Source of the DNA: UMGS1649 sp045651205
Lineage (GTDB): Bacteria > Bacillota > Clostridia > TANB77 > CAG-465
Reading direction: 5' to 3'
Assembly (NCBI GenBank): GCA_045651205.1
Contig: JAZRSA010000020.1
Span: 1-64,000, forward strand
DNA length: 64,000 nucleotides
Translations under genes and position numbers: made by a program
The notes under the pieces: model-generated
Seen by the model: only the letters and a program-made list of their open reading frames with translations
What the model was told of the DNA's origin: nothing
The model's database searches: none
Part shown: in pieces, positions 7,945 to 16,919 of the stretch
Layout of the letters: each line of letters opens with the position of its first letter
Numbering within the stretch: position 1 is the first letter of the stretch

Positions 7945-8616
7945 ATGGAAAAACGAACAGTATTTTATATATTATTAACAATAATTTTGTCAATATTAGC
8001 GTTTGCATTAACATTAAAATTAGTGTTTAGAACAGAGAAAATAAATGAAGGTAGATTTAGAGTTGTAGACTTTATAGTAACAAGCGAAGCGGTACTTACA
8101 GATAAGACTGCGGAAAATGATGTGTGGAGTCTAAACATATCTAATAGAAATGTTTTAAGTATGTTAATAAATAAAACTGAAGATGCTAAGATAAGTAAAA
8201 TATATTTAAGTGATATAAAAGTAAAAGCAAATAATCCGATAGCGTTCTATATGTTAGATAATGAAGCAAAATTAACATTAGATAATACACCACAAAAGCT
8301 CGATGTGGAATATGAAATAGAAGAAAATGGCCAAATCAAATTAGAGATGGTAGCTTTAAATGAAAATGTGTTAAGAAACTGGAAAGTGCCAGAAGGTACT
8401 AATGAAATAATCTGCGATGGCAGAATATTTAATATGGCGGGACTTGGGTTAAAAGATATAGTGTTTGATCTTAAGTTTAAATTAAATATAGTAGAAGAGA
8501 TGGGTAAGATAAATACAGTAGATGTAAGTCTTACATTGCCAAAAGAAGAACTATTAACAAATGGTGCAGATGTTCGTAGATTAGATAGAACAGAGTTTAA
8601 ATTTAAAGTAAATTAA
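7945..8616 (+). CDS. Membrane-anchored hypothetical protein
   Basis: A 223-residue protein with one N-terminal hydrophobic helix (FYILLTIILSILAFALTLKLVF) and a predicted extracytoplasmic beta-rich domain. I chose ATG 7945 because GGAGG precedes it and the promoter -35 overlaps the upstream candidate. No catalytic motif is visible, and the family is not recognised. It is monocistronic, lying between its own promoter and the SRP RNA gene promoter. Confidence 0.75.
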   Translation: MEKRTVFYILLTIILSILAFALTLKLVFRTEKINEGRFRVVDFIVTSEAVLTDKTAENDVWSLNISNRNVLSMLINKTEDAKISKIYLSDIKVKANNPIAFYMLDNEAKLTLDNTPQKLDVEYEIEENGQIKLEMVALNENVLRNWKVPEGTNEIICDGRIFNMAGLGLKDIVFDLKFKLNIVEEMGKINTVDVSLTLPKEELLTNGADVRRLDRTEFKFKVN

Positions 8617-8625
8617 AAGTTTAGC

Positions 8626-8654
8626 TTGAAAACTAAAAGCGATTAGTGTATAAT
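8626..8654 (+). promoter_or_regulatory. SRP RNA promoter
   Basis: TTGAAA (8626-8631), 17-bp spacer, TATAAT (8649-8654). The predicted start at about 8661 matches the 5' end of the SRP RNA stem. Confidence 0.85.
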
Positions 8655-8660
8655 AACAAA

Positions 8661-8752
8661 AGTCGCTTAGGCAATAAGAAGTTTGTGAACCTTGTCAGGT
8701 CCGGAAGGAAGCAGCAATAAATAAATTTTCTTATGTGCCATAGGCGATTTTT
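8661..8752 (+). ncRNA. ffs: Signal recognition particle RNA, small bacterial type
   Basis: The apical domain carries the universally conserved loop sequences (GTCAGGTCCGGAAGGAAGCA, 8694-8713). The flanking arms pair as a long hairpin (TCGC..TAGGCA..ATAAGAA with TTCTTAT..TGCC..TAGGCGA). A run of T from 8748 closes the gene. At about 90 nt it is the short form without an Alu domain. It binds Ffh for co-translational targeting. Position just ahead of dnaX is common in Firmicutes. Confidence 0.95.
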
Positions 8753-8790
8753 TGTATATGTAGATATATATAATATAAGGGGTTGAAAAA

Positions 8791-10398
8791 ATGGCATACG
8801 TTGCATTATACAGAAGATATAGACCATTAACTTTTGCGGATATGGTAGGACAAGAACATGTGACAAAGATACTTAAAAATCAGTTGCAAACAGGCAAAGT
8901 GTCTCATGCATATATATTTAGTGGAACAAGAGGAACAGGAAAGACAACAGCGGCTAAAGTTTTTGCAAGAGCAATTAACTGTTTAAATCCTAAAGATGGA
9001 GAACCTTGTAATGAATGTGAAGCTTGTAGAAGCATATTAGAAGGTAACTCTACAGATGTAATAGAAATGGATGCTGCATCTAACAATGGTGTAGATAATA
9101 TTCGTACAATAAGACAAGAGGTTGCATATTCTACAACGGGTCTAAAATATAAAGTGTATATAATAGACGAGGTGCATATGTTATCTGCGGGTGCTTTTAA
9201 TGCTTTACTTAAAACATTAGAAGAACCACCAGCAAATGTTGTGTTTATATTAGCAACAACAGAAGAACATAAGATTCTACCAACTATACTTTCTAGATGT
9301 ATACGTTTTGAGTTTAAAAAGATTGGTAAACCAGAAATAGTTGAAAGATTAAAATATGTACTAGGAACATTAAATGTTGGTTACGAAGAAGAAGCATTAG
9401 AAAGAATAGCATTCCTTGCAGATGGTGGAATGAGAGATGCTTTAAGTATTCTTGAAAGATGTGTAAATGCATCAAGTGGTGATGTTACAGCTGCTAAAGT
9501 TGAAGAGATAGTTGGAACAGTTCCATCAGAATTAATAGAATCTTTAGTAATAGATCTTTTAGATTATGATGTGAATTCTGCAAATAAAAATGTAAATAAA
9601 ATATTAGAAAAAGGTAAAGATTTAAGAAATATAAATGATGCAATCATTGAAGAGTTTTTAGATATATTAATAGGTATTTCTAGTGAATGGCCAGAAACTG
9701 TTTCAGATAGAATAAAAGAAGCAGCGAATGATGTAAGCACCGCTAGAATAAACTTAATAATAAAACATCTATCTAAGTTAGATGAAGATTTACGACAAAG
9801 TACAAATGGTAGTGTGCTATTTAAAGCGAAAATGCTAGAACTAGCAACTAAGGTACCGGTTTTAGATCAAGATATGCTTCTAGCTAGAATTACAGAATTA
9901 GAAATGAAACTAGAAGAAGTGTTAAGAAATCCACCAACATCTACAAGAACTTCTAAAAAGCAAGAAGAAAAAGTAGAAAGCAAAAAGGAAGCTGAAGGTA
10001 AACAAGAAACACCTGTGGACAATGTGGAAAAAGAAACACAAAAAGAAGAGAAAAGTGTAAAACTTGCAGAAGTTAAATTAGGCAAGAAACCACTTAAAGA
10101 ATTATCTAAAATAATGCAAAGAGCATCAGACGAAGACAACTTAAAAGTATTCTCAGCGTTAGCTGGAACAGATGCCTTTGTAGAAGATAATACAGTTACA
10201 TTCTCAACTAAAAATGGATTTGCTTATGGTGTATTAAATAAAGATGCGTCAAAAGATTATTTAAAACAATTAGTTGAAGATGAAATAGAAAGAGAAGTAA
10301 ATATTCGCATAGAATATATTACAGATACAGCCAAAGACGAAAAGTCTTTTGAGCAAATGATGCAAGGTACAGATGTACCATTTCAAGTTATAGATTAG
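8791..10398 (+). CDS. dnaX: DNA polymerase III subunit gamma/tau
   Basis: A 535-residue clamp-loader ATPase. It has the AAA+ P-loop GTRGTGKTT (about 45-53), the zinc-binding Cys set CLNPKDGEPCNECEAC (C-x8-C-x2-C-x2-C), the DEVHML Walker B and an arginine finger (SRC). A charged linker rich in Lys and Glu (about 370-430) joins a C-terminal tau domain. It loads the beta clamp and couples polymerase to helicase. AAGGGG precedes the ATG. It is first in a close-packed operon with ybaB, recR, murL and murD2. Confidence 0.97.
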   Translation: MAYVALYRRYRPLTFADMVGQEHVTKILKNQLQTGKVSHAYIFSGTRGTGKTTAAKVFARAINCLNPKDGEPCNECEACRSILEGNSTDVIEMDAASNNGVDNIRTIRQEVAYSTTGLKYKVYIIDEVHMLSAGAFNALLKTLEEPPANVVFILATTEEHKILPTILSRCIRFEFKKIGKPEIVERLKYVLGTLNVGYEEEALERIAFLADGGMRDALSILERCVNASSGDVTAAKVEEIVGTVPSELIESLVIDLLDYDVNSANKNVNKILEKGKDLRNINDAIIEEFLDILIGISSEWPETVSDRIKEAANDVSTARINLIIKHLSKLDEDLRQSTNGSVLFKAKMLELATKVPVLDQDMLLARITELEMKLEEVLRNPPTSTRTSKKQEEKVESKKEAEGKQETPVDNVEKETQKEEKSVKLAEVKLGKKPLKELSKIMQRASDEDNLKVFSALAGTDAFVEDNTVTFSTKNGFAYGVLNKDASKDYLKQLVEDEIEREVNIRIEYITDTAKDEKSFEQMMQGTDVPFQVID

Positions 10399-10411
10399 GA
10401 GGAAATATATT

Positions 10412-10744
10412 ATGGCAAGATTTGGAGGATTCCCAGGCGGAGGAATGGGAAACATGCAACAATTAATGAAACAAGCACAAAAAATGCAAGCAGATTTACA
10501 AAAGAAACAAGAGGAAGCAGCAAACACTGAGTTTGAAGTATCTGCTGGTGGTGGAGCAGTTGTAGTTAAAGCAACTGGTGGAAAAGAAATAAAAGAAATA
10601 CTAATTAAAAAAGAAGTAGTAGATCCAGATGATGTTGAAATGCTACAAGATTTAGTATTAACAGCAATAAATGAGGCTTTAAGAAAAGCAGACGATATGA
10701 TGCAAGAAGGACTAGAGGGATTTAATATACCTGGTTTAATGTAG
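10412..10744 (+). CDS. YbaB/EbfC family nucleoid-associated protein
   Basis: A 110-residue protein with the family features GNMQQLMKQAQKMQ and VEVSAGGGAV-like core (FEVSAGGGAVVVKATG), ending in MQEGLEGFNIPGLM. YbaB forms tweezer-like dimers that bind DNA and is nearly always between dnaX and recR, as here (13-nt and 8-nt gaps). The Gly/Met-rich N-terminus is typical of Firmicutes members. Confidence 0.95.
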   Translation: MARFGGFPGGGMGNMQQLMKQAQKMQADLQKKQEEAANTEFEVSAGGGAVVVKATGGKEIKEILIKKEVVDPDDVEMLQDLVLTAINEALRKADDMMQEGLEGFNIPGLM

Positions 10745-10752
10745 GAGTAAAA

Positions 10753-11349
10753 ATGTATTCAGAATCAGTAAAAAAATTAATAGGAGAATTTGAAAAGCTA
10801 CCGGGAATAGGTCATAAATCTGCAGTGCGTTTAGCATTCTATATATTAGAATCAGATGAGTCTGCAGCAAAGAATATGGCGGACGCTCTTTTAGAAGCAA
10901 AACAAAAAGTAAAATTTTGTACTAAATGTTTTAATTTAGCAGAGTCAGAACTTTGTGAAATATGTGCCAATGCTAAAAGAGATGAAAGCACAATCTGCGT
11001 AGTAGAAAACGTAAAAGACGTTGCTGCTATGGAAAAGACACATGAGTTTAAGGGATTATACCATGTGTTACACGGAGCAATATCTCCTATGAACAATATA
11101 TCTGCAAACGATATAAAAATAAAAGAATTAGTATCTAGACTATCAGATGATAGAATAAAAGAAGTAATACTTGCTACTAATCCAACAATAGAAGGAGAAG
11201 CAACGGCAATGTATATTTCTAGAATCATAAAAACAATACCTGGAGTTAAAGTTTCAAGAATAGCCCACGGTATACCAGTTGGAGGAGATCTAGAATATAC
11301 AGATGAGATTACTTTAATAAAGGCAATGGAAAATAGAAGGGAAATGTAA
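10753..11349 (+). CDS. recR: Recombination mediator protein RecR
   Basis: This 198-residue protein has the RecR helix-hairpin-helix (KLPGIGHKSAVRLAFY), the Cys4 zinc finger (CTKCFNLAESELCEIC, about 57-72) and a Toprim domain ending in ATNPTIEGEATAMYI. RecR acts with RecF/RecO to load RecA on gapped DNA. Length is the family norm. It is followed after 1 nt by murL. Confidence 0.97.
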   Translation: MYSESVKKLIGEFEKLPGIGHKSAVRLAFYILESDESAAKNMADALLEAKQKVKFCTKCFNLAESELCEICANAKRDESTICVVENVKDVAAMEKTHEFKGLYHVLHGAISPMNNISANDIKIKELVSRLSDDRIKEVILATNPTIEGEATAMYISRIIKTIPGVKVSRIAHGIPVGGDLEYTDEITLIKAMENRREM

Positions 11350-11350
11350 T

Positions 11351-12712
11351 ATGGATAAATTTAATGAGCTTAGAAATAAGTATCCAACATTTGAATATTT
11401 GTCTTATGACATAGAAGAATTAGAAGACACAATTAAAGTTACATATAATTTTAATGTGCCTGGTTTAACTATGTTTAATCCTACATGGAAATTTCCAAAA
11501 GCAAACTTTGTTAATCTATCTAATAGTGATAGAAAAATACTAGAAGCAGCAATATTTAACTTAGGTATGGTAGAAGTTGTGTCATACTTAAAAGCAACTT
11601 GTTCACCAACTCTAATTGTTAAAGCTGGTGTTTTAAATGACGAGCAAATAGCGTGGTATAAAAAGTTATACATAAATGGTTTAGGAGAGTTTTTCTATAG
11701 AAATGGTTTAGTAGAAGCTATGAACATAGATACATTCTTAGACATTAAAGTAGAGAACGACAGCACAGAAACTGTTTTAATGGACAGTAAACTAAATGGC
11801 AACTTAGTGCCAGTGGGTGGTGGAAAAGACTCTAATTTAACGTTAGAAGTGCTTAAAGGAGAAAATAATACTTGCTATATAGTTAATCCTAGAGGAGCGT
11901 CTTATGAATCAGCAAAAATTGCTGGGTATACAGATGAAAATATCTATACTCCAAAGAGAACTTTGGATGCAAGATTGTTAGAGTTAAATAAACAAGGTTT
12001 CTTGAATGGTCATACACCATTCTCTGCAATACTTGCTTTCTCATCATATATTTCAGCCATACTTTTAGGTAAGAAATATATTGTATTATCTAATGAAGCA
12101 AGTGCTAATGAAGCTAATGTTGAAGGAACAAATATTAACCACCAATATTCTAAGAGCATAGAATTTGAAAACGATTTTAGAGAATATATATCTAGATTTG
12201 TATGTTCAAATGGACCAGAATACTTTAGTTTATTAAGACCACTTAGTGAATGGCAAATAGTTAAGGGCTTTATAAAAGAACCAAAATACTTCAAAGTATT
12301 TAAGAGCTGTAACGTTGGTTCTAAACAAGATATTTGGTGTGAGAACTGTCCTAAGTGTTTATATGTATATATAATGCTAGCAGCATTTTTAGATAAAAAA
12401 GATATGGATAAAATCTTTAATTCTAATATGTTAAACAATAAAGAATTAAAAGACATATTTAATGGTCTAGTTTATCCAGACTATGATAAACCATTTGAAT
12501 GCGTAGGAACTAAGGAAGAAATAAACCTAAGTCTTTCAATGATACTAGCAAGATATAATGAACAAGGAAAAGCGGTTCCGTATCTTCTAAAGAACCATGA
12601 TGCATCAAATGAGAACTTAGCAGAAAATATTAAGAATGCAATATATAGCTGGAATGAGGAAAACAATCTTCCAGAAGAATTTGTAAAGAAATTAAAAGAA
12701 TATGTGATGTAA
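11351..12712 (+). CDS. murL: MurL-like UDP-MurNAc-L-Ala-L-Glu epimerase
   Basis: A 453-residue protein whose central VPVGGGKDSNLTLE (about residue 155) is a PP-loop ATP-binding motif. A Cys cluster (CNVGSKQDIWCENCPKC) lies near residue 330. This layout and the adjacent MurD-like ligase match MurL of the MurD2/MurL pathway first described in Xanthomonas. In that pathway MurD2 adds L-Glu to UDP-MurNAc-L-Ala and MurL epimerises the terminal Glu to the D form using ATP. The gene sits 1 nt after recR and 6-12 nt before murD2. The assignment rests on motif recall and neighbourhood, not on a database search. Confidence 0.8.
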   Translation: MDKFNELRNKYPTFEYLSYDIEELEDTIKVTYNFNVPGLTMFNPTWKFPKANFVNLSNSDRKILEAAIFNLGMVEVVSYLKATCSPTLIVKAGVLNDEQIAWYKKLYINGLGEFFYRNGLVEAMNIDTFLDIKVENDSTETVLMDSKLNGNLVPVGGGKDSNLTLEVLKGENNTCYIVNPRGASYESAKIAGYTDENIYTPKRTLDARLLELNKQGFLNGHTPFSAILAFSSYISAILLGKKYIVLSNEASANEANVEGTNINHQYSKSIEFENDFREYISRFVCSNGPEYFSLLRPLSEWQIVKGFIKEPKYFKVFKSCNVGSKQDIWCENCPKCLYVYIMLAAFLDKKDMDKIFNSNMLNNKELKDIFNGLVYPDYDKPFECVGTKEEINLSLSMILARYNEQGKAVPYLLKNHDASNENLAENIKNAIYSWNEENNLPEEFVKKLKEYVM

Positions 12713-12724
12713 AGGAGAATGGTC

Positions 12725-14089
12725 TTGAAAAACGGAATAATAAATGAACTATCAGGTAAAAAGGTATTAATACTTGGATTTGGTAGAGAAGGAAAAAGCA
12801 CATATAATTTCCTTAGAATGAACAATGTAGACTGTGTAGTAGGAATAGCAGATAAGAACGATATAACAGATGAGAACATATTAAAATCTGGTGTATTGTT
12901 CCATACTGGAGAAGCATACTTAAATGCAATGAAAGACTATGATGTAATTATAAAGACACCAGGTATTTCATTTAAGGATGTGGATTTAACAGGAATTAAA
13001 GATAAAATAACATCTCAAACAGAGTTGTTCTTAAAATATGCAGGTCATAAAACAATCGGTATAACAGGAACAAAAGGAAAGAGTACAACATCTTCTTTAA
13101 TATACAATATGCTTGTACAAAGCCATAAAGTACTACTAGTAGGTAATATTGGTTTACCAGCATTTGAGATGATAGATTCATATGATGATACAGAATGGTA
13201 TATTTATGAACTTTCTTCTCATCAATTAGAATTTGTTAAATCTAGTCCTAGAATTTGTACACTACTTAATATGTTTGAAGAACATTTAGATCACTATGTA
13301 TCTTATGAAGCATATAAAGAAGCAAAGAGAAATATATATAAATTCCAAAAAGAAGAAGACTACTATGTATATAACAAAGCTATGGCAGAATTAATTAATG
13401 GAGATAGAGAATTAAAACAAAATCTTGTAGCTGTTAACTCAGAAGACTTTACAAATAATAGCACATATTACTCAGCAAATGAAATAAAAATTAATGTAGA
13501 TGGAAATACAAGCATCCTAGAAGTGCCTAAGAATATGGAACTAAAAGGAATACACAATGTATATAACGCGTCAGTTGCAGCTACTATAGCAAAAATAGCT
13601 GGAGCATCAGATGAAGACATATTAACAGGGATAGCTACATTCAAAACACTACCACATAGACTACAAGAAATTGGAGTATATGGTGGAGTAACATACATAG
13701 ATGACTCAATATCTACAATACCGGCAGCAACAATATCTGCAGTAGCAAGTGTGGATAATGTGGATACAATAATTGTTGGTGGAATGGACAGAGGGATAAA
13801 CTATGAAGAATTAATAGAGTTTATTCACGATGGAAAAGTTCCAAATGTAATTCTTATGTATGATAGTGGAAAACAAATCTTTGAAAAAGTAAAAACAGAT
13901 ACGACTGCAAATGTAATATATGCAGATGATCTAGAAAAGGCAGTTATACTTGCAGCCCAAGTAACAGCTAAAGGTAAAACATGTATAATGTCTCCTGCAG
14001 CAGCAAGTTACGGAGTATTCAAAAACTTCGAAGAAAGAGGAGATAAATTCAAAGAGTATGTAATTAAATATACAAGTGCAAATAATTAA
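12725..14089 (+). CDS. murD2: MurD-type ligase, probably MurD2
   Basis: A Mur ligase of about 454 residues: a Rossmann-like N-terminus (VLILGFGREGKSTYNFL), the ATP motif GITGTKGKST (about 112), ELSSHQLEFV, LNMFEEHLDHY, NVYNASVAA and a C-terminal domain ending SPAAASYGVFKNFEERG. Ordinary MurD joins D-Glu to UDP-MurNAc-L-Ala; beside MurL the likely substrate is L-Glu. I prefer TTG 12725, because AGGAG (12713-12717) is 7 nt before it and only 1 nt before the in-frame ATG 12719. Last gene of the dnaX operon. Confidence 0.8.
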   Translation: MKNGIINELSGKKVLILGFGREGKSTYNFLRMNNVDCVVGIADKNDITDENILKSGVLFHTGEAYLNAMKDYDVIIKTPGISFKDVDLTGIKDKITSQTELFLKYAGHKTIGITGTKGKSTTSSLIYNMLVQSHKVLLVGNIGLPAFEMIDSYDDTEWYIYELSSHQLEFVKSSPRICTLLNMFEEHLDHYVSYEAYKEAKRNIYKFQKEEDYYVYNKAMAELINGDRELKQNLVAVNSEDFTNNSTYYSANEIKINVDGNTSILEVPKNMELKGIHNVYNASVAATIAKIAGASDEDILTGIATFKTLPHRLQEIGVYGGVTYIDDSISTIPAATISAVASVDNVDTIIVGGMDRGINYEELIEFIHDGKVPNVILMYDSGKQIFEKVKTDTTANVIYADDLEKAVILAAQVTAKGKTCIMSPAAASYGVFKNFEERGDKFKEYVIKYTSANN

Positions 14090-14096
14090 AACAACA

Positions 14097-14124
14097 AAAC
14101 AGCGACTATTTTTAGTCGCTGTTT
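14097..14124. terminator. Bidirectional terminator
   Basis: Stem AAACAGCGACTA / TAGTCGCTGTTT with a four-T loop. It ends the dnaX-murD2 operon and the convergent orphan gene; the minus-strand stop codon lies inside the stem. Confidence 0.85.
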
Positions 14125-14543
14125 AATAATGTGTGCAGGAAATTGCTAAACTCATTAGCTATTTCCTGATGCTTGCTTCCGCTTAAACAGAAACAAATGG
14201 GACAAGTATTAGTAGATTTTGAAAGATGGTCATCTTCGCCTTGGAAAAATCTAATTTTGAAGTAGTTTTCTCCTTTTGTAATTTTGAGTTTGTTTCCGGA
14301 TCTATCAACACCGGCTTCGCTGCTCCAAATGAGAGTGCAGTTTTTGAAGTGGTAATCTTTGAAGAGTTTGGTGAAGAATTCATAAAAGTATGGTGTTTTT
14401 TCTGTGATTAGAAAATATGCAGGGGTGTAGTCTTGCATAATCCAGTATAAATCACCTGCAAACCATCCCATAATGAACTTCTTACCTCTAGACTCTACAA
14501 CTATTTGCTTCCGGTTATCTACGCTTTCTTTATGGATAGTCAT
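14112..14543 (-). CDS. Orphan hypothetical protein
   Basis: I do not recognise this 143-residue soluble protein. It is aromatic-rich (FAGDLYWIMQDYTPAYF, TPYFYEFFTKLFKDY) and has a late Cys pair with His (CPICFCLSGSKHQE). The start is ATG 14543, with GGAG 7 nt upstream; the longer frame to 14594 covers the promoter -10 region and has no ribosome binding site. It is a single-gene unit, divergent from walR and convergent with murD2. Codon use is somewhat richer in G+C than neighbours. Confidence 0.7.
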   Translation of the reverse strand: MTIHKESVDNRKQIVVESRGKKFIMGWFAGDLYWIMQDYTPAYFLITEKTPYFYEFFTKLFKDYHFKNCTLIWSSEAGVDRSGNKLKITKGENYFKIRFFQGEDDHLSKSTNTCPICFCLSGSKHQEIANEFSNFLHTLLNSD

Positions 14544-14596
14544 ATTAATCTCCTTTACATGGCAAATTTGCGTGTATTTACTTGTATTTTGCATAC

Positions 14597-14625
14597 ATTA
14601 TACACCCGCAAAAGCTAGTAGTAAA
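14597..14625 (-). promoter_or_regulatory. Promoter of the orphan gene at 14112
   Basis: Minus strand TTTACT (14620-14625), 17-bp spacer, TATAAT (14597-14602). A perfect 10-bp palindrome GCAAATTTGC lies in the leader between promoter and start codon. Confidence 0.8.
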
Positions 14626-14708
14626 GCGATTTATGTTAAATAGCTGTTTTTAAATAACACAATTGTAATATAAATGATAAAAAAATGTCAAAATATTAGT
14701 AAAAATGC

Positions 14709-14736
14709 TTGTAAAATTATAACTTTATGATAAAAT
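14709..14736 (+). promoter_or_regulatory. Promoter of the walR-like operon
   Basis: TTGTAA (14709-14714), 16-bp spacer with an extended -10 TG, TAAAAT (14731-14736). Confidence 0.65.
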
Positions 14737-14758
14737 TATTGCATAAAGAGGTGTCGAT

Positions 14759-15448
14759 ATGGAAAAGAAGATATTGATAGTAGACGACGAACCACCTATA
14801 GTAGAGGTTCTTAAATTTAATCTTGAAAAAGATGGCTACAAAACCATAGAAGCATACGATGGTGAGCAAGCTGTTGAGATGGCTCTTACCGCAAAACCGG
14901 ATTTAATACTTTTAGATGTTATGCTGCCTAAAATGGATGGCCTTACAGTATGTACAAAGATTAGACAAAAATTAGATTGTCCAATAATTATGCTTACTGC
15001 AAAGGACGACGTGGTAGATAAAATACTTGGGCTAGAACTTGGTGCAGACGATTATATGACTAAACCATTCAGCGTAAGAGAACTTGCTGCCCGTATTAAA
15101 GCTAATCTAAGAAAACGTACAGTTCCTGAAGAAGCGAAAGAAGATAAAGGAACTAACGAACTTAAGCTACAAGATTTAGTGTTAGATGACGAAAAATATG
15201 TAGTTAACAAAAAAGACAAAATAATAGACTTAACAATGAAAGAATATGAAGTGTTAAAACTATTAGTTACTAATGCAGGTCAAGTCCTAACAAGAGAACA
15301 AATAATTAAAAATGTATGGGGCTATGATTATTTTGGAGATGTAAGAAGTGTTGATGTTACAATCAGAAGAATAAGAGAAAAGATTGAAGACAATACAGCA
15401 GATCCTAAATACTTAAAAACAAAAAGAGGAAAAGGATATTACGTATAA
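14759..15448 (+). CDS. walR: OmpR-family response regulator, WalR-like
   Basis: A 229-residue regulator with a receiver domain (acidic D9-D10, phospho-acceptor D53 in LLDVMLP, Thr of LTAKDD, Lys of MTKPFS) and a winged-helix DNA-binding domain (GQVLTREQIIKNVWGYDYFGDVRSVDVTIRRIREKIE). The C-terminal domain reads closely like WalR (YycF), the essential cell-wall regulator of Firmicutes. PhoP is the main alternative. A GAGG ribosome binding site lies upstream of the ATG. The kinase gene follows after an 85-nt gap containing a hairpin. Confidence 0.85.
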   Translation: MEKKILIVDDEPPIVEVLKFNLEKDGYKTIEAYDGEQAVEMALTAKPDLILLDVMLPKMDGLTVCTKIRQKLDCPIIMLTAKDDVVDKILGLELGADDYMTKPFSVRELAARIKANLRKRTVPEEAKEDKGTNELKLQDLVLDDEKYVVNKKDKIIDLTMKEYEVLKLLVTNAGQVLTREQIIKNVWGYDYFGDVRSVDVTIRRIREKIEDNTADPKYLKTKRGKGYYV

Positions 15449-15477
15449 TATAAATATCTTTAATATAAATGAAACGA

Positions 15478-15504
15478 AGCACCGATTGTTGTACAATTGG
15501 TGCT
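15478..15504 (+). other. Intercistronic hairpin between regulator and kinase
   Basis: Stem AGCACCgATTGT / ACAATtGGTGCT, with TTATAT rather than a T-run after it. It may lower kinase expression relative to the regulator, by partial termination or as a processing/stability element. Confidence 0.5.
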
Positions 15505-15533
15505 GTGTTATATAAAAGGAAAGAGGATAAACT

Positions 15534-16919
15534 ATGTTTAAAAGCATAAGAACTAGTGCTAAAGTAATGGTGTTAGTTTTAGTTATAACAACATTTGTAG
15601 TAGTAAATATACTTGTAAATTATTCGCTTACAGGTAAGTTTGGCTTTTCTATAAATCTTCCAATAGTTGTAACATTTTTCATGGTATTGCTTTTAACTAT
15701 GCTGCTTATGACAGCATTCTATAAAAGCTTAATTACACCAATGAAAAAGTTAGAACGTTCTATGAAGAATTTAAGAGATGGAAAGAATGTGGATAGCAGA
15801 CACCTTGCAAATGTTACTAAATTAGAAGAAATGCAACAACTAATTAATTCGTATAGCGAAATACTAAATAGTTTGCTTAAGAATAGATTTGAATTAGATA
15901 GTCAAGAAAGTAAGACATCAGTTATATTAAATAGAATGGATGATGGCGTTATTGCTTTCTCTATGCAAAAACAAATAATACATATAAATGGAGCTGCTAA
16001 AGCTTTTGCAGATATATCTGATGCAGATGATACTTATGAAAAGGTAATGAAAAAGCTAAAACTAAAAGTGGATTTTGATAAAGTACTATACTTATCTAAC
16101 TATAAAAACCTTGAGGAAAAAGTTGAAGTAAACGACAATGTATTAAGCGTAGTATTAGTACCATACCATAATGAAAAGCTACTTCCAATGGGAGTTATTG
16201 CAATCCTTAAGAATATTACTGAGAATGAAAAGTTAAACAATATGAGAAAAGAGTTTGTTGCAAACGTTTCTCACGAGTTAAAAACACCACTTTGTTCTAT
16301 TAAAGGATATTCTGAAACAATGATGGATAGAGAGCTAGATCCAGAAGAAATAAAGAGATTTGCTAAAGTTATAAATGATGAAGCAAATAGAATGGATAGA
16401 ATAGTTGCAGATCTATTACAACTTTCTAGATTTGACTATAAAAAGAATGTTTGGGATAGAAACAAACTAAATATAGATGACCTTGCAAAACAAGTTGTAG
16501 AAAACCTACAATATGTTGCAAAAGAAAAGAAACACAACTTAAAATGTGTTGTTAATATGATACCAGGACCGGTTCTAGCAAGTAAAGATGCTATACAACA
16601 AGTTATGACTAACATCATATCTAACAGTATAAAATATACACCAGATGGTGGAGAGATTACTGTATATGTTGGTGCTGCCGGTGGTAAAGCATATCTTAAG
16701 TTTGTAGATAACGGAATTGGTATTCCGGAAAAAGACTTAAAGAGAATATTTGAACGTTTCTATAGAGTAGATAAAGCTCGTTCTAGACAAATGGGAGGAA
16801 CAGGACTTGGACTTTCTATTGTTAAAGAAATTGTAGAAGCTCATGAAGGAACTATAGAGATGAAGAGTGAAGAAGGAGTAGGAACAGAGGTAATAGTAAC
16901 TCTGCCAATAATGAGATAA
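15534..16919 (+). CDS. walK: Sensor histidine kinase, WalK/PhoR-like without extracellular sensor domain
   Basis: A 461-residue kinase with two N-terminal membrane helices (about 12-32 and 44-64) joined by a loop of only about a dozen residues. A linker with HAMP-like character follows, then a PAS-like region (about 125-225), HisKA with His near 247 (FVANVSHELKTPL) and a HATPase domain (N box NIISNSIKYTP, DNGIGIPE, FERFYR, GGTGLGLSIVKEIV). Canonical WalK has an extracellular Cache/PAS-like domain that is absent here. It shares its stop codon with the start of tatD (TAATG). Confidence 0.8.
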   Translation: MFKSIRTSAKVMVLVLVITTFVVVNILVNYSLTGKFGFSINLPIVVTFFMVLLLTMLLMTAFYKSLITPMKKLERSMKNLRDGKNVDSRHLANVTKLEEMQQLINSYSEILNSLLKNRFELDSQESKTSVILNRMDDGVIAFSMQKQIIHINGAAKAFADISDADDTYEKVMKKLKLKVDFDKVLYLSNYKNLEEKVEVNDNVLSVVLVPYHNEKLLPMGVIAILKNITENEKLNNMRKEFVANVSHELKTPLCSIKGYSETMMDRELDPEEIKRFAKVINDEANRMDRIVADLLQLSRFDYKKNVWDRNKLNIDDLAKQVVENLQYVAKEKKHNLKCVVNMIPGPVLASKDAIQQVMTNIISNSIKYTPDGGEITVYVGAAGGKAYLKFVDNGIGIPEKDLKRIFERFYRVDKARSRQMGGTGLGLSIVKEIVEAHEGTIEMKSEEGVGTEVIVTLPIMR

